Assembly (NCBI RefSeq): GCF_021271205.1
Contig: NZ_JAIWKS010000002.1
Coordinates: forward strand, 1-64,000
Length of the DNA: 64,000 nucleotides
From: Pseudomonas uvaldensis
GTDB lineage: Bacteria; Pseudomonadota; Gammaproteobacteria; Pseudomonadales; Pseudomonadaceae
Reading direction: 5' to 3'
This document shows, in pieces, positions 17,093 through 25,983 of this stretch. Positions within the stretch are counted from its first letter, which is position 1. Every line of letters starts with the position of its first letter. The position numbers and the translations under genes are program-made. The notes under the pieces are model-generated. The model searched no databases, was not told the DNA's origin, and worked only from the letters and a program-made list of their open reading frames with translations.

Positions 17093-18946
17093 ATGTCGCG
17101 TCTTCTACAAGGTTGCAGCCTGCGCGGCTGTGTCGAATCGGTGCCCGCCGGCTTTGCCGCGCTGGCCGCGTCACTGCGCTACCAGGCGACGGCGCTGGGC
17201 CTGGAGCATCGTGAGTTCCAAGGTGACCCAAAGGCCTGCGGGCTGGGTTTTTCCTTTCATCATCCAGACCTTTCGCCCATCGACGGGAGGGTTCACGGCT
17301 GGCCTGACGGCAGCGCCCACGGCATCACGGAACATACCGTGCAGGCGGCCTGCGGGGTGATGTCGGTGCATGGCCGGGCCAGTGGCAAGGCCCAGGGGCT
17401 GGGCCTCGATTATGTCTCGACCCTGAGTGCCAGCCTGGCCCTTCAAGGCGCGCTGGCCGCCGCCCTCGGTCAGCTGCGCGGCGGTCGTTTCGAGCACGTC
17501 AGCAGCTCCGTGGGCGCCGCCGGGGTGCTGGCCATCGGTCAATACCTGGCCGGTGCCACGGCCGCTGATGAGGCGGAACGGCTGCTTCCCGGGGCGACCT
17601 GTTCGAAGAATCGGCCTCCCTTCGTATCCGCCGACGGCGTGGTGTTCGAACTGGAGACCCTTGACGCCGAGCCCTGGCGCCGTTTCTGGGCGGCGGTGGG
17701 GGTCGATGCCGAACAGGCCGGGCAGGGCTGGAAGGCATTCCTGTTGCGCTATGCCAAGGCGGTGGCGCCGATGCCGACGGTGTTTCGCCAGGCCCTGGCG
17801 CGGCTGTCCATGGACCGCATCCGTGCCTTGTGCGCCTTGAGCGGCATGGCGGTTTGTCCGCTGCGCAGCCTCGCCGAGCGGCGTGCCGACGCAGACCTGC
17901 CACGGCAATTGATTCAAGGCCCTTGGGCCTTCGAACGCGGCGCTGCCGATGGTCGGGCATTGCCTGCGCTGACGCCGGGTGAATTGCCGTTGAGCGGCCT
18001 GACGGTGATTGAGTCCTGTCGCCGGATCCAGGGGCCATTGGCCGGTCACTTGCTGGCGATGCTGGGCGCCGAGGTGCTGCGTATCGAATTGCCCGGCGGC
18101 GATCCGTTACGGGCCATGCCGCCCTGCGCCGACGGCGTATCGGTGCGTTTTGATGCGCTCAATCGCCTCAAGCAGGTGCGCGAACTGGATATCAAATCCG
18201 CTGCCGGTCGCGCCGAACTCTACGAACGGGTGCGGCATGCCGACGTGTTTCTGCACAACTGGGCGCCGGGCAAGGCCGCCGAACTGGCGCTGGACCGCGC
18301 CGACCTGGCACGGATCAACCCGGGCCTGGTGTATGCCTATGCCGGTGGCTGGGGGCACGACCGTCCGGGCGAACCGTTGCCGGGCACTGATTTTGTGGTT
18401 CAGGCGTGGTCCGGCGTCGGCGAGCAGATCGGCCAGGCCTCGGGTACGCCGGGCGGTTCGCTGTTCACGGTGCTGGATGTTCTGGGCGGTGCGGTCGCTG
18501 CCCAAGGCGTGACCGCTGCCCTGGTTCACCGCGCCCTCAGCGGCCAATCGGTACGGGTCGACAGTTCCTTGCTCGGTGCGGCCACGTTGCTCTGTGCCCC
18601 CGCACTGCAGACCCCACAGGCGAATCACGACAGCCTGCTCAAGGGGGTGTACCCGACCCTGTCCGGTTGGCTGGCGATCGATTGCCAGACCCCGACCCAG
18701 CTTGAACAGCTGAGCCTGATCCTGGCTTTGGACCCACGCACCGATCCCCAAGAGCTGGATGCATCGTTGGGCAGAGCCTTATCGGCGCAATCGGCCGAGA
18801 CCTGGCAACGCATGCTGGATGACGCCGCGATACCGGCCTGTGTGGTCGTACAAGACCTGTCGCAACTGAGCCAAGACAGGCGATTGAAGCCGTGCCTAAA
18901 CCTGAATGCCTATACCTCGGTCAACGCCCACTGGAGTTTTCGATGA
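17093..18946 (+). CDS. Type III (CaiB/BaiF) CoA-transferase-like protein with duplicated region
   Basis: A 617-aa protein from ATG 17093 (the frame is open to TTG 17018). The C-terminal half (about 300-600) is a full family III CoA-transferase: GLTVIESCRRIQGPLAGHLL, LGAEVLRIELPGGDP and an Asp in GTDFVVQAWSGVGEQIG at the place of the catalytic aspartate. The N-terminal half (about 70-210) repeats the middle part of the family (HTVQAACGVMSVHGRASGKA) but lacks the opening Rossmann part and has Glu where Asp is expected. In thioplatensimycin synthesis the CoA-transferase PtmU4 acts with AMP ligase PtmA3 to make the thioacid; the neighbouring ligase suggests the same pairing. It shares a four-base ATGA overlap with the ligase gene. 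Confidence 0.88.
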   Translation: MSRLLQGCSLRGCVESVPAGFAALAASLRYQATALGLEHREFQGDPKACGLGFSFHHPDLSPIDGRVHGWPDGSAHGITEHTVQAACGVMSVHGRASGKAQGLGLDYVSTLSASLALQGALAAALGQLRGGRFEHVSSSVGAAGVLAIGQYLAGATAADEAERLLPGATCSKNRPPFVSADGVVFELETLDAEPWRRFWAAVGVDAEQAGQGWKAFLLRYAKAVAPMPTVFRQALARLSMDRIRALCALSGMAVCPLRSLAERRADADLPRQLIQGPWAFERGAADGRALPALTPGELPLSGLTVIESCRRIQGPLAGHLLAMLGAEVLRIELPGGDPLRAMPPCADGVSVRFDALNRLKQVRELDIKSAAGRAELYERVRHADVFLHNWAPGKAAELALDRADLARINPGLVYAYAGGWGHDRPGEPLPGTDFVVQAWSGVGEQIGQASGTPGGSLFTVLDVLGGAVAAQGVTAALVHRALSGQSVRVDSSLLGAATLLCAPALQTPQANHDSLLKGVYPTLSGWLAIDCQTPTQLEQLSLILALDPRTDPQELDASLGRALSAQSAETWQRMLDDAAIPACVVVQDLSQLSQDRRLKPCLNLNAYTSVNAHWSFR

Positions 18947-20592
18947 ATAACGCAGGCATCATTGATCTGGTCCCCGTTGAGGTTCGCAGTGTCTGGGAAC
19001 GTGACGGGACCTACCCCAACCGCTCGGTCTATCAATTGTTTCGCGAGCACGCTCAGCGCGAGCCGGAAAAAGCCGCCGTGCTCTCTCCCGAAGGCTCCCT
19101 GAGTTATGGCCAGCTGCATGATTATGCCTTGCGTATGGCCGCCGGTTTGCGGGCAGCCGGGATCATGCCCGGTGATGTGGTGGCCTACCAGCTCACCAAT
19201 AGCTGGCGTTGCTGTGCCATCGACCTCGCCGCCGCCGCGCTGGGCGCGGTGGTTGCACCGTTTCCGCCGGGGCGCGGCAGCCTGGACATCCAGGCACTGG
19301 TCCGACGCTGCGACGCGCGCGCGGTCATCGTTCCGGCCGAGTACGCCGGGATCGATCTCTGCCAGGTCGTCGAAGCACTGCGTCCGACCCTGTTGTCATT
19401 GCGGATATTGATCGTCGAAGGGGCCACCCGGGACGGCTGGCTGAGCCTGCAGGACCTGCTCGAGACCGAGCCGCTCGATGAAGGACAACTGCCCCAGGTT
19501 TGCCCCAATTCACCGGTGCGCCTGCTGGTGTCGTCCGGCACCGAGTCGGAGCCCAAGCTGGTGGCCTACTCGCACAATGCCCTGGTGGGCGGGCGCGGCC
19601 GCTTCCTGCAACGCATTCATCCCGAGGGCGCCAGCTTTCGCGGGTTGTATCTGGTGCCGCTGGGCTCTTCGTTCGGTTCCACCGCCACGTTTGGCAGCCT
19701 GTCGTGGCTCGGTGGATCGATTGCCGTCCTGCCGCAGTTCGATGTCGCGGCGGCCATCGAGGCCATTGAACGGCTGCGCCCGACCCATATCCTCGGGGTG
19801 CCGACGATGCTTCAGCGCATCGCCGCCGATGCCCGTCTGGCCGACGTCGACAAATCCAGCCTGCTGGGGTTGATCTGCGGTGGTTCGCTGATCGACGAAG
19901 TCACCGTGCGCCGCTGCGTCGATGCCTTTGGCTGTGGCTTCATCAGCCTTTACGGTTCGGCGGACGGGGTCAATTGCCACAACACCCTGGACGATGCATT
20001 GGAGGTGGTCTTCTACAGTGTCGGCCGGCCGAACCCGGCGGTATGCGCAATCAAGATCTTCGACGAGCAAGACCAGGAGGTGCCTCAGGGCAGCGTCGGC
20101 GAAATCCGCGCGCGCGGCCCCCTGAGCCCGATGCAATACGTCAACGCCCCGGAACTCGACGCGCAGTATCGAGACGCTGAAGGCTGGGTCAAAACCGGCG
20201 ACCTTGGGTACATCGACGCCGACGGCTACCTGATTCTGGCCGGGCGCAAAAAGGACATCATTATCCGTGGCGGCGCCAACATCAGCCCGGTGCAGATCGA
20301 AACCCTGGCCACCGGTCATCCCGATGTGGTCAGTGTCGCCTGCGTGGCCGTGCCGGACCAGGACCTGGGGCAACGGGTGTGCATCTGCGTGACCCTGCGC
20401 GAGGGAGCGCCGCGCTTCACCCTGAATGAGTTGACCGACTACCTGCGCGAGCAAGGATTGGAAGTCAATAAATTGCCCGAGTACCTGCGTTTCTATAAAC
20501 AGCTACCGCTGACCCCGGCCGGCAAAATCGACAAGAAGTCCCTGGCCGCCGAAGTGGCGTTCCTGGAGAGCGGGGCGGGCATCGCATGTTGA
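18943..20592 (+). CDS. AMP-dependent acyl-CoA synthetase/ligase (PtmA3-type role)
   Basis: A 549-aa ANL-superfamily adenylating enzyme that activates a carboxylate as acyl-AMP and then thioester. Motifs run in the standard order: P-loop LLVSSGTESEPK, YGSADG, KTGDLGYIDADGYL, GRKKDIIIRGGANISP and the C-terminal lysine in LTPAGKIDKKSL. ATG 18943 overlaps the CoA-transferase stop (ATGA); the upstream open frame to 18892 is probably not used. Its place next to the CoA-transferase and sulfur-carrier genes suggests it activates the acid that becomes the thiocarboxylic acid. The substrate is unknown. Confidence 0.92.
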   Translation: MNNAGIIDLVPVEVRSVWERDGTYPNRSVYQLFREHAQREPEKAAVLSPEGSLSYGQLHDYALRMAAGLRAAGIMPGDVVAYQLTNSWRCCAIDLAAAALGAVVAPFPPGRGSLDIQALVRRCDARAVIVPAEYAGIDLCQVVEALRPTLLSLRILIVEGATRDGWLSLQDLLETEPLDEGQLPQVCPNSPVRLLVSSGTESEPKLVAYSHNALVGGRGRFLQRIHPEGASFRGLYLVPLGSSFGSTATFGSLSWLGGSIAVLPQFDVAAAIEAIERLRPTHILGVPTMLQRIAADARLADVDKSSLLGLICGGSLIDEVTVRRCVDAFGCGFISLYGSADGVNCHNTLDDALEVVFYSVGRPNPAVCAIKIFDEQDQEVPQGSVGEIRARGPLSPMQYVNAPELDAQYRDAEGWVKTGDLGYIDADGYLILAGRKKDIIIRGGANISPVQIETLATGHPDVVSVACVAVPDQDLGQRVCICVTLREGAPRFTLNELTDYLREQGLEVNKLPEYLRFYKQLPLTPAGKIDKKSLAAEVAFLESGAGIAC

Positions 20593-21806
20593 GCACAATG
20601 AGGACTGACCGCCCTTTGGACGCGGCTGAGCTGGCGCGCCAGGTCCGGCGCTTTGTCGACCAACGCATCATCCCCCTGGAGACCGAGCTGGCGGCTGACC
20701 CCGTACAAGCCGCCGAGCGCATCGCTGCGTTGAGTGCCCAGGCCCGGGCCGCCGGATTGTGGGGCACCTTTTACCCCCAGGCCCTGGGCGGTCGGATTGC
20801 CAGCTTGCGGGCCTATCTGTCGGTGGCCGAGCAGGAGGGGCGGTCGGAGTATGCGCCAGCGATCTTCGGCGACGACGCCACGCTGGATCTGCACATGTTG
20901 AGCCGGCATGCCGGCGAGGAGATCCGCCAGCGCTTTCTCGCTCCGCTGGCAGCGGGTGCGATCGTTTCCAGTTATGGCATGTCCGAGCCGGACAGCATCG
21001 GCTCGATCCCGGCGACCCTGCGCAGCCATGCCGAACTCGTCGACGGTCACTGGCGATTGAGCGGGCGCAAGTGGTTCATCTGCCGCGCCGAGCGGGCGGC
21101 ATTGGTTACAGTGATTGCCCGTACCGCGCCAGGTCCCTTGGAGCGTGGGTTATCGATGCTGCTGGTGCCCAGCGACTTGCCCGGCTTTCGCGTCGAGCGA
21201 CCTTTATCGGTTCTCGGGCGTTTTTCCGGGCAAGGCGAGCTGTCGTTCGATCAGGTCCAGGTCCCGGCCAGTCATGTCCTGGGCGAGGTGGGGCAGGGCC
21301 TGGCATTGATGCAGGAGCGCCTGGCGTTGGGGCGCGTCCTGCGCTCGGTGCATTGGCTGGGTCTGGCCCAACGCTGTTTTGATCTGATGTGTGCACGTAT
21401 TCACTCTGCCCGAGGCGTGCAGGCACGGCTGGCGGACAAGCAACTGGTGCGTCAACGGGTGTTCCGGGTTTACCAGGGCATAGCCGCCGCTCGCGCATTG
21501 CTGCACGACGCCGCCGAAAAATATGACGCCGGCGTTGCCAACAGCATCGAGGTGAATATCGCCAAGGTCGCCGCGTCCCAGGCCTTGAGCGAGGCGGCTG
21601 ATTCGGCGATCCAGATCATGGGCGCCGAAGGCTTGAGCGATCTGTCGCCGCTGTCGGGCATCTATCGACTGGCACGCACCACCCATATCCTGGATGGCAC
21701 CGACGATGCACTGGTGAGTGCCGTGGGCAGGCAATTGCTCGACAGCCACGGCGAAGCAGGGCTGGACTTCGATTGGCCATCCGCGATGACGGAGGCGGAG
21801 CGATGA
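20586..21806 (+). CDS. Acyl-CoA dehydrogenase-family flavoenzyme
   Basis: A 406-aa protein with the three ACAD domains: an alpha N-terminal domain (about 10-125), a beta domain around YGMSEPD and DGHWRLSGRKWFI, and a helical C-terminal domain with QIMGAEGLSDLSPLSGIYR and THILDGTDDALV. Where classical acyl-CoA dehydrogenases carry the catalytic Glu (YEGT), this has Asp (LDGT), as in the ACAD10/11-like branch with DGPDE. It probably oxidises an acyl thioester or a ring intermediate to install a C=C bond; in a PigD/PigE-like scheme it could aromatise a pyrroline (speculative). It overlaps the ligase gene by seven bases. Confidence 0.88.
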   Translation: MLSTMRTDRPLDAAELARQVRRFVDQRIIPLETELAADPVQAAERIAALSAQARAAGLWGTFYPQALGGRIASLRAYLSVAEQEGRSEYAPAIFGDDATLDLHMLSRHAGEEIRQRFLAPLAAGAIVSSYGMSEPDSIGSIPATLRSHAELVDGHWRLSGRKWFICRAERAALVTVIARTAPGPLERGLSMLLVPSDLPGFRVERPLSVLGRFSGQGELSFDQVQVPASHVLGEVGQGLALMQERLALGRVLRSVHWLGLAQRCFDLMCARIHSARGVQARLADKQLVRQRVFRVYQGIAAARALLHDAAEKYDAGVANSIEVNIAKVAASQALSEAADSAIQIMGAEGLSDLSPLSGIYRLARTTHILDGTDDALVSAVGRQLLDSHGEAGLDFDWPSAMTEAER

Positions 21807-23008
21807 TCGGGCACATTTCTTCTCGAGGCGTATGGCTGCGGTTGGTGCTCACCGCGGCCATGGCACTGCCCATGCTGATTTTCTATGCGGTCGGCACCCT
21901 CGGCCCGTTGATGCTCGCCGACCTTGGTGTGCCGACCCATTGGCTGGGCTGGCTGATCACCAGCGCATTCGGTTTCGCTGCCTTGTTATCGCTATGGGCC
22001 GGGCCGCTGGTCAATCGTCTCGGAACCCAGCGTTCCCTGGCTTTGCTGTTCTGGAGCACGGTGGCGGCGTACGGGTTGTTGGCGAGCTTGCCGGGGTTCA
22101 TCGGGGTTGTGCTGGCACTGGCGGTGTGTGGCATTGCTCAGGCGCTGGCCAATCCGGCGACCAATCTGTTGATCGCCGAGCGCGTCGAACCTCGGCAAAA
22201 GGCGGCGGTGGTCGGCCTGAAACAGTCCGGCGTACAGGTTTCGGCGTTGTTCGCCGGATTGTTGTTGCCCAGTCTGGCACTGAGCCTGGGTTGGCGCGGG
22301 GCCTTGGCCACGCTGCTATTGCCGGCGCTGCTGCTGGCCTTGTTGGGGCCGCGCGTGGCGGCTCGCGAGGGGGCGGGCAAACCTCTGGGGTATGCCTTGA
22401 ATCGACCCAATGCATGCCTGGCACTGTTGATGAGCGTGCAACTGTGCGTAGGCATCGTCTTGTCGTCGTTCGTGACGTTCGTGGGGGTCTTCTCCGCCCA
22501 GCAAGGCATGACCGGGCAATGGATCGGTGCGTTGATTGCCGGTTTCGGCGTGATGGGCATCGCCGCGCGGATCGTGCTCACCCCGTTGGGGGCTCGGATG
22601 GCCGATGAATCCTGGTTGTTGCTGGTTCTGCTGCTGTTGTCCGGCGTGGCGTTGTGGCTGACCTCGCTGGCCTTGCCCGTGCGTCACTGGCCGCTGTGGG
22701 CGGGCGCCCTGGGCATGGGCCTGACCGCCGTGGCGACCAACGCCATCGCCATGAGCATGGTGTTGCGCGATCCAGGGTTTGGCAGCCCGGCGTCGGCGGC
22801 CGGACTGTTGTCGGCGGGTTTTTTCGGCGGGTTTGCCGTGGGGCCGCCGTTGTTCGGTCTGTTCCTGCGCGGGCCTTGGGGTTTTGCCGATGCGTGGCTG
22901 TTGCTGATTGGCGTACTGGTGCTGGGCGGTCTGTCGAGCCTGCTGTTGATTCGCTTGCGTCAACGGCACAAGACACCTGCCATTACCGGACTGAGGGCCA
23001 TCAAATGA
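21803..23008 (+). CDS. MFS transporter, probable metallophore exporter
   Basis: A 401-aa membrane protein from ATG 21803, which overlaps the dehydrogenase stop as ATGA. About 12 hydrophobic helices are visible, with the MFS loop 2/3 region (GPLVNRLGTQRSLAL). It belongs to the general YfcJ/NarK-like major facilitator group and differs from the FptX-like protein encoded at 8560. Its place inside the biosynthetic operon suggests secretion of the finished metallophore, leaving the FptX-like protein for import; direction of transport cannot be read from sequence. Confidence 0.87.
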   Translation: MIGHISSRGVWLRLVLTAAMALPMLIFYAVGTLGPLMLADLGVPTHWLGWLITSAFGFAALLSLWAGPLVNRLGTQRSLALLFWSTVAAYGLLASLPGFIGVVLALAVCGIAQALANPATNLLIAERVEPRQKAAVVGLKQSGVQVSALFAGLLLPSLALSLGWRGALATLLLPALLLALLGPRVAAREGAGKPLGYALNRPNACLALLMSVQLCVGIVLSSFVTFVGVFSAQQGMTGQWIGALIAGFGVMGIAARIVLTPLGARMADESWLLLVLLLLSGVALWLTSLALPVRHWPLWAGALGMGLTAVATNAIAMSMVLRDPGFGSPASAAGLLSAGFFGGFAVGPPLFGLFLRGPWGFADAWLLLIGVLVLGGLSSLLLIRLRQRHKTPAITGLRAIK

Positions 23009-24087
23009 GCGTTGTCCTGGCATGGCAAGCGCCATTGCGGCTCGACGAGGCCTATCGCGCCATTGCGGCGATGATCATACGCATGGATCAGATCCAGGCT
23101 TCGTGTGGCGACGGGTTCCCGTTGTATTGCGCCGGACCTGACAGCCATTGGAAAGTCTCGGCGGGCGGCTCCTGGCTGGGCGGATTCTGGTCCGGGCTGT
23201 GGTGGCTGCGCGCCTATCGAAGCGCGCATCTGGAGGATCGTCGGCAGGCCCGGCAGATTACCGAACGACTGCGAGACAAGCTCGCCACAGCCACGCACCA
23301 CCGCAGCCTGATCTTTCATTACGGCGCAGGGCTGGGCCGTTGCCTGCTGGACGACGCCTTGGCTGATGAGTTGGCGCAACAGGCCGTGCAGCAGTTGGTT
23401 CGGGCCTTCGACCCCTTGCTGGGCTGCATCGCGCTGGGCCGTGACATGGGCGGCGGCGAGCGGGGTGACCAGTGCTTGAGCATCGACCCGCTGGCGGCCA
23501 CGCTGCAGCTGTTCGCGCACCGGGCCGACCCTCGGCTGTTGAGTCTCGGACGACAGCAATTGCAGGCTTCTTTTCGTGCCTGTGCCGGTCGCGACGGGGC
23601 CTGGAGCAGCCAGGCTTGCCATGAAAGCGGAGACTGGCGAGCCGACGACAGGCCGGGCAACTGGTCCCGGGGCCAGGCCTGGGCGATGCTTGGCCTGGGT
23701 GTCGGCGCCAGGGTGTACGGCGCGCCTTACACTCAGGACGCTGTGCAGGCATGCCAGTATTGGCAGCGTAGTCGTGGCCTGGAGGTACCGCTCAATCGCT
23801 TGTCCGAGCCCCAGGGGCCGGACGATCCCTGCGCGGCGGCAATGGCTGCGCTGGCCTTGCAAGGATTGGCCTCACGGATACCTGATGGCGATGTGTTGCG
23901 ACAGCACGCCGCTGCGCAACTGGCGGCGATTATTCGCAGTGACGATTTTCAAGAGGGGCGGTTTCTCGGCCATTGCTACCGAATCGGCGCCGCCGGGGAG
24001 CAGAAGGTCGAGTCGGCCTGCGGCAGTTTTTTCCTCCTGGCGGCCTTGCTGGCCTGGACCGGTGAGCTTGATCCAGGCGTTATTTAG
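23005..24087 (+). CDS. GH88-like six-hairpin glycosidase family protein
   Basis: A 360-aa protein with no signal peptide, starting at ATG 23005 in an ATGA overlap with the exporter gene. The pattern resembles unsaturated glucuronyl hydrolases (GH88) with their (alpha/alpha)6 barrel: SWLGGFWSGLWWLRAY near residue 55, CLSIDPLA near 155, and NWSRGQAWAMLGLG, the family's (S/N)W-x-RGQAW signature, near 220. Why such an enzyme ends a thioacid metallophore operon is unclear. GH88 enzymes hydrate a vinyl-ether double bond, so it may hydrate or hydrolyse an unsaturated intermediate, or deglycosylate a masked product (speculation). Last gene of the operon. Confidence 0.75.
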   Translation: MSVVLAWQAPLRLDEAYRAIAAMIIRMDQIQASCGDGFPLYCAGPDSHWKVSAGGSWLGGFWSGLWWLRAYRSAHLEDRRQARQITERLRDKLATATHHRSLIFHYGAGLGRCLLDDALADELAQQAVQQLVRAFDPLLGCIALGRDMGGGERGDQCLSIDPLAATLQLFAHRADPRLLSLGRQQLQASFRACAGRDGAWSSQACHESGDWRADDRPGNWSRGQAWAMLGLGVGARVYGAPYTQDAVQACQYWQRSRGLEVPLNRLSEPQGPDDPCAAAMAALALQGLASRIPDGDVLRQHAAAQLAAIIRSDDFQEGRFLGHCYRIGAAGEQKVESACGSFFLLAALLAWTGELDPGVI

Positions 24088-24570
24088 AAGGTCGCTTCCC
24101 GCCGACACCCAGCTCCGGCATCGAGCAGTGAGTATAAATTTCCCCCTTTCAGGGCACTGAATCCCTGTCCCCTGCCTTTTTGCACCTATTCGACCCGTTC
24201 CAGGAGTCGCTGGGGAAAGCTGCAATAAGCGTTTCAGCTTTCCCACGGTGTTTTGTCGTATAAATAAAAACAAATTTCGCTTTTAAACAACTTCGTAACG
24301 GTTTTTCCAGCGCAATCTTGATCCATCGCGCTTAGGCACAGCCTTTGCTACGACTCGACAGCGACACCCATCCAACCGCTTGATCCAGTACAGGAGCGAC
24401 CACGCAGATTCTATCAGGGGGCGCACGTCATCCAGACGCAAAGGCCAGAACAGAGACCGACATCCATCGAGGTGTTCAGCAAACAGAGCTCATCAAAACA
24501 AGGCAAGGCCGGACTATTGGAATGACGAAGTGATAAGAAATGCCGTGTAGAACGCGGCTGGGAGTTGGCT
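24088..24570. other. Intergenic region, no gene seen
   Basis: About 480 bases without a convincing reading frame. It contains the hairpin at 24213-24244, then an AT-rich stretch (24245-24300) and the leader of the ATP-grasp operon, whose ribosome site GGGAG is at 24560-24564. I see no Fur, ANR or AraC-type motif here. Confidence 0.6.
24213..24255 (+). terminator. Probable transcription terminator of the thioacid operon
   Basis: GGGAAAGCTG (24213-24222) pairs perfectly with CAGCTTTCCC (24235-24244) around a 12-base loop, followed by ACGGTGTTTTG. The T run is short, so efficiency is uncertain. Confidence 0.65.
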
Positions 24571-25980
24571 ATGCCCCGAGCTTTTTTCAATGAAATGTAC
24601 GATGCCCAGGGTGACTGCCGCCCGCATTACCAAGCCTTCGCACGCTGGCTGGCGGACACACCGGTCGAGTTGCTCGACCAACGCCGTCGCGAAGCCGACC
24701 TGCTGTTCCATCGGGCCGGTATCACTTTCACCCTGTACGGGGATGAACAGGGCACCGAGCGGTTGATTCCGTTCGACATCATCCCGCGCAGCATCAAGGC
24801 CAGTGAATGGCAATCAGTCGAGCGAGGCTGCATCCAACGGGTCCAGGCCCTGAATATGTTCCTCGATGACATCTATCACGGGCAGCACATCCTCAAGGAA
24901 GGGATCATCCCCCCCGAGCAGGTGCTGGCCAACGAGGGTTACCAGATCGCGATGCAGGGCCTTGACCTGCACCGGGGTATCTACGCCCATATCGCCGGGG
25001 TCGACCTGGTGCGCGATGGCGATGGCAGCTACTACGTGTTGGAGGACAACCTGCGCACCCCCAGCGGCGTGAGCTACATGCTCGAAGACCGCAAGATGAT
25101 GATGCGCCTGTTCCCCGAGTTGTTCGCGGCCCAGCGTGTGGCCCCCATCGACCATTATCCGAACCTGCTGCTCGACACCCTGAAAAGCTCGAGCCCCCTG
25201 GAAAACCCCACGGCGGTGGTCCTGACCCCGGGCCGTTTCAATAGCGCCTATTTCGAACATGCGTTCCTGGCCCGTGAGATGGGCGTGGAGCTGGTGGAGG
25301 GCGCCGACCTGTTCGTGCGCGACGACCATGTCTACATGCGTACCACGGCCGGTCCCCAGCAGGTGGACGTGATCTATCGTCGCCTCGACGATGCCTTCCT
25401 CGATCCGCTGTCCTTCAACCCCGATTCCATGTTGGGCGTGCCGGGATTGGTTGCCGTGTATCGCGCCGGCAACGTGGTGCTGGCGAATGCGATTGGCACC
25501 GGCGTGGCCGACGACAAGTCGATCTACCCTTATGTCGACGAGATGATCCGCTTCTACCTCAGCGAAGAACCCATCCTGAAGAACGTGCCGACCTGGCAAT
25601 GTCGCAAGCCCCAGGACCTGTCCCATGTGCTGGCTAACCTGCCGGACCTGGTGGTCAAGGAAACCCAGGGCTCCGGCGGCTACGGCATGCTGGTGGGGCC
25701 GGCGGCTACCGCTGCGCAGATCGAGGATTTTCGCGCACGCCTCAAGGCCCGCCCGCAAGACTACATCGCCCAACCGACCCTGAGCCTGTCCACATGCCCG
25801 ACCTTCGTCGAGAACGGCATCGCCCCGCGTCACATCGACTTGCGTCCATTCGTGCTGTCCGGCAAGGAAACCCGACTGGTGCCCGGCGGGCTCACCCGCG
25901 TGGCCCTGCGTGAAGGCTCGTTGGTGGTGAACTCGTCCCAGGGCGGCGGCACCAAGGACACCTGGGTAGTGGAGGACTAA
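24571..25980 (+). CDS. Circularly permuted ATP-grasp type 2 protein (DUF404/DUF407)
   Basis: A 469-aa cytoplasmic protein of the circularly permuted ATP-grasp family, predicted ATP-dependent carboxylate-amine ligases forming peptide-like bonds. Family landmarks are YYVLEDNLRTPSGVSYMLE, DVIYRRLDDAFLDPL, TGVADDKSIYPYVDEMI and VVKETQGSGGYGM. ATG 24571 is chosen because GGGAG lies six bases upstream; TTG 24565 is too close to it. First gene of a three-gene operon with alpha-E and transglutaminase-like genes, a conserved association described for predicted peptide-ligase systems and often linked to the Anbu protease. The target is unknown. Confidence 0.93.
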   Translation: MPRAFFNEMYDAQGDCRPHYQAFARWLADTPVELLDQRRREADLLFHRAGITFTLYGDEQGTERLIPFDIIPRSIKASEWQSVERGCIQRVQALNMFLDDIYHGQHILKEGIIPPEQVLANEGYQIAMQGLDLHRGIYAHIAGVDLVRDGDGSYYVLEDNLRTPSGVSYMLEDRKMMMRLFPELFAAQRVAPIDHYPNLLLDTLKSSSPLENPTAVVLTPGRFNSAYFEHAFLAREMGVELVEGADLFVRDDHVYMRTTAGPQQVDVIYRRLDDAFLDPLSFNPDSMLGVPGLVAVYRAGNVVLANAIGTGVADDKSIYPYVDEMIRFYLSEEPILKNVPTWQCRKPQDLSHVLANLPDLVVKETQGSGGYGMLVGPAATAAQIEDFRARLKARPQDYIAQPTLSLSTCPTFVENGIAPRHIDLRPFVLSGKETRLVPGGLTRVALREGSLVVNSSQGGGTKDTWVVED

Positions 25981-25983
25981 GAC

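Noticed and set aside
4395..24087. Assignment of the cluster to quinolobactin/thioquinolobactin itself
   Set aside because: The kynurenine-pathway genes needed to make xanthurenic acid are absent and the TPP and reductase-aminotransferase genes have no place in that pathway.
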